Part shown: piece after piece, positions 1-4,933 of the stretch
Layout: every line of letters begins with the position of its first letter
How positions within the stretch are numbered: the stretch's first letter is position 1
DNA from: Clostridia bacterium
GTDB lineage: Bacteria; Bacillota; Clostridia; Saccharofermentanales; Saccharofermentanaceae
DNA: 7,267 nucleotides
NCBI GenBank assembly: GCA_017881645.1
Contig: JADGQQ010000073.1
Span: 1 to 7,267 of the forward strand
Reading direction: 5' to 3'
Made by a program: the position numbers and the translations under genes
The notes under the pieces: model-generated
Databases searched by the model: none
What the model was told of the DNA's origin: nothing
The model's input: the letters and a program-made list of their open reading frames with translations, nothing else

Positions 1-131
1 CAATGGACCCATGGAGAATGACGACATGCGGAGAATGCATCAGGAATTTTGGACAACCGGAAATAATTCTTCATGTAAGCATAGTCTTTTTCCTCATAAA
101 ACTTTTCATATTGTGTCTTAAAATAATCCAT
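1..131 (-). CDS. Possible 5' end of an unidentified minus-strand gene, cut by the window edge
   Basis: An open frame on the minus strand starts at ATG 131-129 and stays open for 43 codons to the window edge; the last visible bases are TG, so a TGA stop there cannot be excluded. An AGAGG Shine-Dalgarno-like sequence ends 7 nt before this ATG, which is why I chose it. The same frame also contains an upstream ATG at 188-186, but that has no clear ribosome site. The visible peptide begins MDYFKTQYEKFYEEKDYAYM and is rich in Tyr, Lys, Glu and Phe, with no signal peptide or membrane segment. I do not recognise the family. The region is much more AT-rich than the neighbouring genes, so it may be a different gene class, transferred DNA, or a chance frame. 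No intrinsic terminator separates it from the 635-residue gene upstream, so co-transcription is possible. Confidence 0.35.
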   Translation of the reverse strand, partial: MDYFKTQYEKFYEEKDYAYMKNYFRLSKIPDAFSACRHSPWVH

Positions 132-241
132 CACTATGCCTCTACAACTGCAAATGTCATGTTTTCGCTTGTTTCTTCGAGCTATCATTAGAAAAAATAT
201 GACAAGACAAACGCCGGGACTTTTACATGAGCGACCACCCA

Positions 242-271
242 ACTCTGCAGAGTCCGATGGCCAGTCCGATG
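242..271. repeat. 12-bp perfect palindrome overlapping a 9-bp direct repeat, 3' of the 635-aa gene
   Basis: Positions 242-253 read ACTCTGCAGAGT, a perfect 12-bp palindrome without a loop. It overlaps a direct repeat of AGTCCGATG (251-259 and 263-271, 12-bp period). The structure lies 15-44 bp beyond the stop codon of the 635-residue gene. There is no T-tract next to it on either strand, so it is not a canonical intrinsic terminator. Otherwise I see nothing definite between 132 and 285. Confidence 0.4.
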
Positions 272-285
272 CATAGCAGAAGCGC

Positions 286-2193
286 CTAATCTTTCCCCGG
301 CTGCGGCTCCGATTCCTCTTCTTTTTCGAGAAGCGCGCGCTCCTCATCGGAGAAGGTTGCGAGAAACGCCTCTTTCTCCCCGGTCATCCAGAAGTCTTCG
401 TCCAGAATGTCGAGAAGATCGCGGCGGCTGTGCACGCGTTCGCGGATCAGGACATGCTGCGCCTGCAGACTTTCAGCCGCGCTGAGCTTTTCGATAAGAT
501 CTCTGTATTCCGTATCCGGCATCGGATTTTCTTCAACAAAATATTCCGGCTCTGCAGCTATTACGGGCGGCGCCAGATTCGCTTTGAACAGGATCAGATT
601 CTCCGGACATTTATTTTGTACGGCCTGCTCGAAAACACCCGTCCACTGTTCTGCAAAAAGCAGTGCATACGCCGTTACCTCGGGACTTGATGCTCCGGGA
701 AAAACGCAGGCCGCCTGACTTACGCGGACCAGATGTTCCCGCCTGTCATCGTCGGTCATTTCCGTCAGATCAGCCAGTAAGTCCATAAAATCGCCATGCG
801 GCAGCAGCCACTGACTAATTTCCGGCTTTCCGCCCCCTTCTCCCCAAATTCCTGCGATATCCATATGCCGCGAATCGTAAAGAAGAGCAACTGCAAACGC
901 CTGCACCATAAGAATATCGAACAGATTTACCGGTACAGGACGAATATCCATATCATACTTGCGTCCGTATGCAAGGACCATTGCACAGCAGAAATCATCC
1001 GACACACGTCGGGCATATTCGGTCTCGATCCGCAGCCGCCGCAGATATTCCCGGATGTAGATCACGCCTGTCAGATTTCCCATCTCATTGGCCAGCGGAT
1101 AATCCATCAGACTCGGCGTCTCATGCGCCCGGTACTGCGCATCATACAATCGGAAAAATTCCGGCAGTTCGCGCGTCAGCGTATCATAATACGTCTCCAG
1201 AGGTGTTCGAATTCGATTCGCCAGCAGGTAACGAAGATCCTTTTCCGCTGATTCCAGAAGTGTAAGCAGACGTTTTTGCCCGGTATAGAAGCGTCGCTCG
1301 ATCGGCGCATCTTTGTCTTCCGCCAATGTCAGCGTGTACCGGATGGAAGCAAAAATGCCCCGACCTGTTCTCTCCGATACCGATGTCGCTCCTTCGCCCA
1401 CATACTGTGTCAGTTCTCTTTGAAAAAGCCGCAGCAGCGCATGGGCTTGCGCATCGGATGCTTCTTTGCGATTCGCGAGAACATGTCTCGCTGTTCTCTG
1501 CTCACTTGGAGCCTCCGAATGACCCGATGCGTCAGCAAAAGTCGTCGCGGATCCATCTGCAGGCACGGGATTGTCCGACACGGCATCCGGCTCCGACACG
1601 GCATCCGGCTCGCGCACGGCGAAAACATTCCTGTGGAAATCCTCGGGGCGAAGCGTTAGTGGTGGCTCTTCCTTCGGCGGCGCGGGCAGCTCATCATCAA
1701 ATGTATTGGCTCTTCCCGGCTGCTCGTATGCTCCCTGCGTCAGATCCCTCTTCAATTTGTAATTGGCAAGTATACGGTCGGCAGCTTTTCCGCGGAGCAG
1801 CTCGATATCTCCGCCGCAGTAATTGTCATAATAATCACTTACGGCTTTTACGAGATCTTCATCTGCCACAAAATCCGTCGTCTGATTCTGTATATATAAA
1901 ATCACTTCAAACCAGTCCGAAATCACCTGCGCGAGATGATCCTGCTCGGCATACGGCGAGACCGCGGCACGGGCCAACAGCTTCTCGGTCATGTCCAGCG
2001 ACCATTGCAGCCGGGCCTGACGGGCGAGTGCGCCCTGTCTTGCCGCAAGAACGTCGTGAATTCCCTGGTCGGTCAGATACAGGCCGTTGCTTTTCATCTC
2101 ATCGTTGACGGCGCGAAGGGCGGTTACATGCGAGTCGGTGGAAGGAAAGAATCCGAGCTTCTCGAGTCCGTCCTGACTTGTCTTTTCGGCCAT
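286..2193 (-). CDS. Uncharacterised 635-aa protein, DUF6323-like N-terminus fused to DUF6179-like C-terminus
   Basis: Function unknown. The start ATG (2193-2191) is well supported by AAGGGGG ending 7 nt upstream. There is no signal peptide, membrane segment or recognisable catalytic motif, so it is probably cytoplasmic and largely helical. Three parts are visible. Residues about 25-150 contain GLYLTDQGIHDVLAARQ, a SPYAEQDH motif and YYDNYCGGDIELL, which I recall as typical of the Firmicutes family DUF6323. Residues about 151-240 are a Pro/Asp/Glu/Ser-rich disordered linker with two EPDAVS repeats. Residues about 245-620 contain YVGEGATSV, TYYDTLTRELPEFFRLYDAQ, AHETPSLMDYPL, GVIYIREYL and a C-terminal EYRDLIEKL...HSRRDLLDIL segment, which I recall as the pattern of DUF6179. 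As I remember it, those two families usually occur as separate neighbouring genes, so this would be a natural fusion. The C-terminus is acidic (EKEEESEPQPGKD). The family assignment is from memory of sequence patterns and no search was run; that the ORF is a real gene is close to certain. Confidence 0.9.
   Translation of the reverse strand: MAEKTSQDGLEKLGFFPSTDSHVTALRAVNDEMKSNGLYLTDQGIHDVLAARQGALARQARLQWSLDMTEKLLARAAVSPYAEQDHLAQVISDWFEVILYIQNQTTDFVADEDLVKAVSDYYDNYCGGDIELLRGKAADRILANYKLKRDLTQGAYEQPGRANTFDDELPAPPKEEPPLTLRPEDFHRNVFAVREPDAVSEPDAVSDNPVPADGSATTFADASGHSEAPSEQRTARHVLANRKEASDAQAHALLRLFQRELTQYVGEGATSVSERTGRGIFASIRYTLTLAEDKDAPIERRFYTGQKRLLTLLESAEKDLRYLLANRIRTPLETYYDTLTRELPEFFRLYDAQYRAHETPSLMDYPLANEMGNLTGVIYIREYLRRLRIETEYARRVSDDFCCAMVLAYGRKYDMDIRPVPVNLFDILMVQAFAVALLYDSRHMDIAGIWGEGGGKPEISQWLLPHGDFMDLLADLTEMTDDDRREHLVRVSQAACVFPGASSPEVTAYALLFAEQWTGVFEQAVQNKCPENLILFKANLAPPVIAAEPEYFVEENPMPDTEYRDLIEKLSAAESLQAQHVLIRERVHSRRDLLDILDEDFWMTGEKEAFLATFSDEERALLEKEEESEPQPGKD
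1574..1620 (-). repeat. 18-bp tandem repeat inside the linker of the 635-aa protein
   Basis: Two identical 18-bp units lie head to tail at 1574-1591 and 1592-1609 (plus-strand unit TCCGACACGGCATCCGGC). A degraded partial third copy follows at 1610-1620 (8 of 11 bases match). The unit length is a multiple of three, and on the coding strand it adds the residues EPDAVS twice, near residues 195-206, inside the disordered linker. Such a repeat can expand or contract without shifting the frame. Confidence 0.9.
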
Positions 2194-2205
2194 GAAAATA
2201 CCCCC

Positions 2206-2234
2206 TTGACGCTTGTTTGCAGCTATGATATCTT
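2206..2234 (+). promoter_or_regulatory. Candidate plus-strand promoter facing away from the 635-aa gene
   Basis: TTGACG at 2206-2211 and TATCTT at 2229-2234 are separated by exactly 17 bp, predicting a start near 2241. A second overlapping pair, TTGCAG (2217-2222) and TATGAT (2240-2245), also has 17-bp spacing. Transcription from here would reach the intrinsic terminator at 2300-2326 before any recognised gene. The -35 element overlaps the ribosome binding site of the minus-strand gene, so its sequence is partly constrained for another reason. Confidence 0.35.
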
Positions 2235-2235
2235 G

Positions 2236-2265
2236 TATTTATGATTTTTAATTCTTATTGATCAA
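2236..2265 (-). promoter_or_regulatory. Candidate sigma-A promoter for the 635-aa gene
   Basis: On the minus strand, a -35-like TTGATC (plus 2260-2265) and a -10-like TAAATA (plus 2236-2241) are separated by 18 bp in an AT-rich stretch. This gives a predicted start near 2229 and a leader of about 36 nt before the ATG at 2193. The -35 half lies within the 8-bp palindrome TTGATCAA (2258-2265). The match is moderate and the surroundings are AT-rich, so chance similarity is possible. Confidence 0.45.
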
Positions 2266-2326
2266 CAAATGACTAAATTCTATTTTCTCATATTCGTGCG
2301 AGCCCGTCAACAGAGGCTCTTTTTTT
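2241..2326 (+). ncRNA. Candidate small RNA (about 75-85 nt) in the intergenic region
   Basis: This is an inference from a promoter-like sequence at 2206-2234 followed by a good intrinsic terminator at 2300-2326, with no plus-strand gene upstream that would need that terminator. The transcript would be AT-rich for its first 55 nt and end in the GAGCC/GGCTC hairpin and U-tract. Its start region would overlap the promoter of the divergent 635-residue gene. I do not recognise it as a known RNA family and see no convincing small coding frame that ends before the hairpin. Confidence 0.25.
2300..2326 (+). terminator. Intrinsic terminator upstream of the ROK promoter
   Basis: GAGCC (2300-2304) pairs with GGCTC (2315-2319) around a 10-nt loop and is followed directly by seven T residues (2320-2326) on the plus strand. 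The reverse orientation has no T-tract after the stem, so the terminator is directional. It lies upstream of the ROK gene promoter (2384-2412), so it is not an attenuator in that mRNA. It would stop transcripts entering the operon from the left. Confidence 0.65.
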
Positions 2327-2347
2327 GTGCCCTATTCCAGCCGATCC

Positions 2348-2365
2348 GTTCGTCCGGTTCGTCCG
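2348..2365. repeat. 9-bp tandem duplication upstream of the ROK promoter
   Basis: GTTCGTCCG occurs twice in a row (2348-2356 and 2357-2365), ending 18 bp before the -35 element of the ROK gene promoter. It is a GC-rich patch in an otherwise AT-rich gap. It could be an activator site or a slippage product; nothing in the sequence decides this. Confidence 0.5.
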
Positions 2366-2383
2366 GCGATTTACAAAACAGGG

Positions 2384-2412
2384 TTGACAATCCCTTCCTG
2401 CGAGTATAATAT
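2384..2412 (+). promoter_or_regulatory. Strong sigma-A promoter of the ROK regulator-MFS operon
   Basis: A perfect -35 TTGACA (2384-2389) is followed by TATAATAT at 2405-2412. The perfect TATAAT (2405-2410) sits at 15-bp spacing, and TAATAT (2407-2412) sits at the optimal 17-bp spacing. The predicted start is near 2418-2420, giving a leader of about 50 nt. No other promoter is apparent before the transporter gene, so this one probably drives both genes. Confidence 0.8.
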
Positions 2413-2422
2413 GGAAGTTATT

Positions 2423-2446
2423 AAACATACTTTCATAAGTATATTT
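2423..2446. promoter_or_regulatory. Dyad-symmetric candidate operator over the start of the ROK operon transcript
   Basis: The core is ATACTT (2427-2432) and AAGTAT (2437-2442) around a 4-bp centre. The symmetry extends outward with AAA (2423-2425) matching TTT (2444-2446) and a single mismatch at 2426/2443, giving 9 of 10 matched pairs. It begins 11 bp after the -10 element, at roughly +4 to +28, where bound protein would block initiation or clearance. AT-rich dyads of this size are typical ROK-repressor sites, so autoregulation by the downstream gene is the natural inference. Confidence 0.55.
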
Positions 2447-2467
2447 TGAAAGGTTGGTGTATCACAT

Positions 2468-3490
2468 ATGGGCACGCAGGACTGCTCCCATTTTGACCAG
2501 GTCCGTATGCAGAACCGCCGGATCATCCGCAATTTAATGCGGCAGGCAGCACAGATCACGAAAGCGGAACTCGCCGAAGAATCGGGGCTCAGTTTCCCTA
2601 CGGTTTCGGCGCTGATCGGCGATCTTCTCGCGAGCGGCGAAGTGATCCGGCTCCCGGAATCCGCCACGCGCGGCGGCCGGCCTGCGGAATTGTTCGCACT
2701 TTCTCCTGTTTTTCAAACTGCGGCATGCGCCTATATCGAAGATCATAATCTCTATATTCGTGTATATGACGTTTTCGGACAGGTTCTGCATGATGCCCGC
2801 AGCCACCTTACTTCCGGACATTCATCTCCTCAGCTGCTTGAAAATCTGCTCCGCATCCGGGAACAGTTCCCGAGTCTTTCCGTTCTTTGCCTGGGAATTC
2901 CCGGCGTCATTGAGAACGGGCGGCTGAACTATCTGCCGGATTATCCGGATTTGCAGGATCTTCCTCTGCAGCAAATGCTCGAGACAGCATTGTCCGTTCC
3001 GGTTCATCTGGAAAACGATGTAAACGTGTTCGTTTCGGCGGAACGCGATCAATGGCCGGATCTGGTGCACATTTTTCTGGGTGCCAACGGACCCGGAGCC
3101 GGTATTCTTGTGCACGGACAGCTGATTCGCGGTGTCTGCGGGTATGCGGGAGAGCTGGAGTTTCTGCCCTTCGAGCATCTGGGCGTTCCCGTGACCTTCT
3201 GCGAAAAACTCCGCCGTATCAAGGCTGACATGCCGGGATCCGACGGCAGAACCGCGCTTCTTCAGTGTCTTGCCCGCGCAATCGTCAGCATCATCTGTAT
3301 CATTAACCCTCCGGATGTTGCGCTTTCAGGGTTCGGACTTGCCGGTTCCGATATTGCGGATCTGCAGGAAGAACTGGAGCGGATCATTCCCGCCGCGCGC
3401 TGTCCCGCCCTGCATATCGTGGATCAGGTGGATGATTTGTACCAGAGCGGTCTGCTCAAAATAGCTATGGACGATTGGAAAGAACGATAA
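2468..3490 (+). CDS. ROK-family transcriptional regulator, probable XylR-type xylose repressor
   Basis: A 340-residue DNA-binding regulator. Residues about 15-60 form a winged helix-turn-helix (KAELAEESGLSFPTVSALIG at 32-51), followed by the GGRPAELFAL hinge typical of NagC/Mlc/XylR proteins. Residues about 83-330 form a ROK sugar-binding fold: GIPGVIENG (143-151), ENDVN (182-186, with the equivalent of the kinase catalytic Asp at D184) and the ROK core GPGAGILVHGQLIRG...GYAGELEF (208-232). The DxGxT phosphate-binding loop expected near residue 90 is absent, the usual GEIGH becomes GELEF, and the CxCGxxGC zinc motif is missing. The protein should therefore bind sugar without phosphorylating it, and it is shorter than the usual 380-400 residues. 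ATG 2468 is the first start in frame after the promoter; its ribosome site is weak (AAAGG 14 nt away, or GGTG 8 nt away). It is followed 39 bp later by the transporter. The xylose specificity is inferred from the neighbouring xylAB, and another sugar remains possible. Confidence 0.88.
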   Translation: MGTQDCSHFDQVRMQNRRIIRNLMRQAAQITKAELAEESGLSFPTVSALIGDLLASGEVIRLPESATRGGRPAELFALSPVFQTAACAYIEDHNLYIRVYDVFGQVLHDARSHLTSGHSSPQLLENLLRIREQFPSLSVLCLGIPGVIENGRLNYLPDYPDLQDLPLQQMLETALSVPVHLENDVNVFVSAERDQWPDLVHIFLGANGPGAGILVHGQLIRGVCGYAGELEFLPFEHLGVPVTFCEKLRRIKADMPGSDGRTALLQCLARAIVSIICIINPPDVALSGFGLAGSDIADLQEELERIIPAARCPALHIVDQVDDLYQSGLLKIAMDDWKER

Positions 3491-3529
3491 ACGATCCCTT
3501 GAGCGGATTCGTTTCAGAGGAGTTAGAAT

Positions 3530-4759
3530 ATGATAACAGCGATCCTTTTACTCATTATTTATCTGGCTTTTGTCAGTCTGGGGCTTCCGGACGGCATCAT
3601 GGGCGTGGCCTGGCCGGAAATGCGTCACACTTTTTCAATGCCGCTGGCCGGTGCCGGATACCTGACGGTGGTTGCAACCATTGGCACCGTCATTTCGGCC
3701 TTTTCGAGCGGACATATCCTCAAAAAATACGGCACGGGGCTGGTTGTTGGTGTCAGCTGCATTCTTACCGGTCTCGGCATGCTCGGATTCGGTCTGTCGC
3801 GCTCCTTCTTTTTCCTCGTGCTTCTGTGCATTCCTCTCGGGATCGGAGCCGGTGCCGTTGATACCGGTCTCAACGATTATGTGGCTACCCACTTCTCTTC
3901 CCGACATATGAACTGGCTTCATGCCTGTTGGGGACTCGGAGCTTTCTGCGGCCCGCTGATCATGACACAGGCCATTGTTGCCGGCGGCTCATGGCGAATC
4001 GGCTATATCGCTGTCGCCGTGATCCAGCTGACGCTGGCACTGATTTTCCTGCTTACACTTCGTCTCTGGTCGCTGCATTCACCCGAACATGAAAAGGAAC
4101 GCAAGACAGCTGCTTCGGCAGTAAAATCTGCCGTACACGCGCCGCTGCAGCAGCGCGTCCAAAATGGATTTCGCATGATCCTGCATCGAAAAGGTCTTCT
4201 CCCGGCGATGCTTGTTTTTTTCTTTTATGTCGGAATGGAGACCTGCATCGGACTGTGGAGTGCAAGCTATCTGCGAAGCGCTCGCCATGTCTCCGTTTAT
4301 AACGCGGGCATATGGGTTTCCGTGTTCTATTTGAGCATTACGGTCGGGCGGATACTGATTGGCTTTTTCGTGGAAAAAATCGGGACGCGTACATCGGTTC
4401 GTCTCGGCTCCGTAATCAGCGTAATTGGATTTGTCTGTCTGATTCTTCCTGTTGCAACCGAAGTTCTATGTCCTGTTGGCCTGTGTCTGATTGGTTTGGG
4501 ATTTGCACCGATGTATCCGTGCACTATGCAGGATACTCCGCTGCGTTTCGGACGGGAATTCTCTCAGATCGCCATCGGTTACCAGATGGGCATGGCAAAC
4601 ATCGGATACACCCTGCTGCCGATCCTGGTCGGTGCCGTTGCCGGCGTTACAACTCTCTGGATCATTCCTGCCGGTGCGTTCCTTCTCCTTCTTTGCTTTG
4701 TGATTTTCAGTGAAAAACTCGGACGCGTGCATTACGAACCTGCGGCCGATGTTTTTTGA
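3530..4759 (+). CDS. 12-TM major facilitator superfamily transporter, FucP-like sugar permease group
   Basis: A 409-residue inner-membrane secondary transporter. Twelve hydrophobic segments are visible at about residues 2-20, 41-61, 69-88, 92-112, 132-152, 157-178, 223-243, 258-280, 290-308, 313-330, 346-369 and 373-395. The polar, charged central loop (about 179-222) between TM6 and TM7 is typical of the superfamily. GHILKKYGTG (61-70) sits at the TM2-TM3 loop as the MFS signature loop. DTGLND (111-116) and NWLHACWGLGAFCGP (128-142) in TM4-TM5 are patterns I associate with the fucose permease-like group (COG0738). The start is supported by AGAGGAG 7 nt upstream of the ATG. It lies 39 bp after the ROK gene and converges on xylAB, so it probably shares the ROK promoter. 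Import of xylose or a xyloside by proton symport is the likeliest role by context; drug or other sugar export is not excluded by sequence. Confidence 0.88.
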   Translation: MITAILLLIIYLAFVSLGLPDGIMGVAWPEMRHTFSMPLAGAGYLTVVATIGTVISAFSSGHILKKYGTGLVVGVSCILTGLGMLGFGLSRSFFFLVLLCIPLGIGAGAVDTGLNDYVATHFSSRHMNWLHACWGLGAFCGPLIMTQAIVAGGSWRIGYIAVAVIQLTLALIFLLTLRLWSLHSPEHEKERKTAASAVKSAVHAPLQQRVQNGFRMILHRKGLLPAMLVFFFYVGMETCIGLWSASYLRSARHVSVYNAGIWVSVFYLSITVGRILIGFFVEKIGTRTSVRLGSVISVIGFVCLILPVATEVLCPVGLCLIGLGFAPMYPCTMQDTPLRFGREFSQIAIGYQMGMANIGYTLLPILVGAVAGVTTLWIIPAGAFLLLLCFVIFSEKLGRVHYEPAADVF

Positions 4760-4849
4760 ATAACAGCAGATCCGGACTCTTCACATCCGGTACTTCGTAT
4801 GCATTCGGGCTTTTCTATGTTTTGCCTTTTTACCTTCCCTTTCACGCAT

Positions 4850-4886
4850 AAAAAATACCCGGCACAACATGAAGCGCCGGGTATTT
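4850..4886 (-). terminator. Intrinsic terminator of the xylAB operon, possibly bidirectional
   Basis: AAATACCCGGC (4853-4863) and GCCGGGTATTT (4876-4886) form a perfect 11-bp stem with a 12-nt loop. On the minus strand the stem is followed by a run of six U (complement of 4850-4855, sharing part of the stem), which fits termination after xylB, whose stop is 48 bp upstream. On the plus strand the hairpin ends in UAUUU and then AAGG, so it would be a weaker terminator for the transporter gene. No other good plus-strand terminator is visible between 4760 and 4933. Confidence 0.85.
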
Positions 4887-4933
4887 AAGGAGGGAAAAAT
4901 CACGGCAAGGTAAGCCATGAAAGAAGTTGGCAT

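Noticed and set aside
3..191. Plus-strand 62-codon frame with a hydrophobic middle
   Set aside because: It has no ribosome binding site, lies in AT-rich DNA, and overlaps a minus-strand frame that has a better start signal and a more protein-like composition.
1326..2108. Plus-strand 260-codon open frame antisense to the 635-aa gene
   Set aside because: It is rich in Arg, Pro, His and Ser, shows no domain, and is the expected shadow of a GC-rich gene on the other strand; the minus frame has a good start signal and family-like motifs.
2348..2370. Start of a CRISPR or iteron array
   Set aside because: Only two 9-bp units without spacers are present, and there is no cas or replication gene in the window.
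2269..2409. Plus-strand short frame (about 46 codons) starting ATGACTAAATTC
   Set aside because: It runs straight through the intrinsic terminator and into the ROK promoter, and no ribosome binding site precedes it.
4772..4790. CCGGA/TCCGG hairpin after the transporter gene as a plus-strand terminator
   Set aside because: The stem is only 5 bp with a 9-nt loop and no T-tract follows directly; the T-rich runs are more than 20 bp further on.
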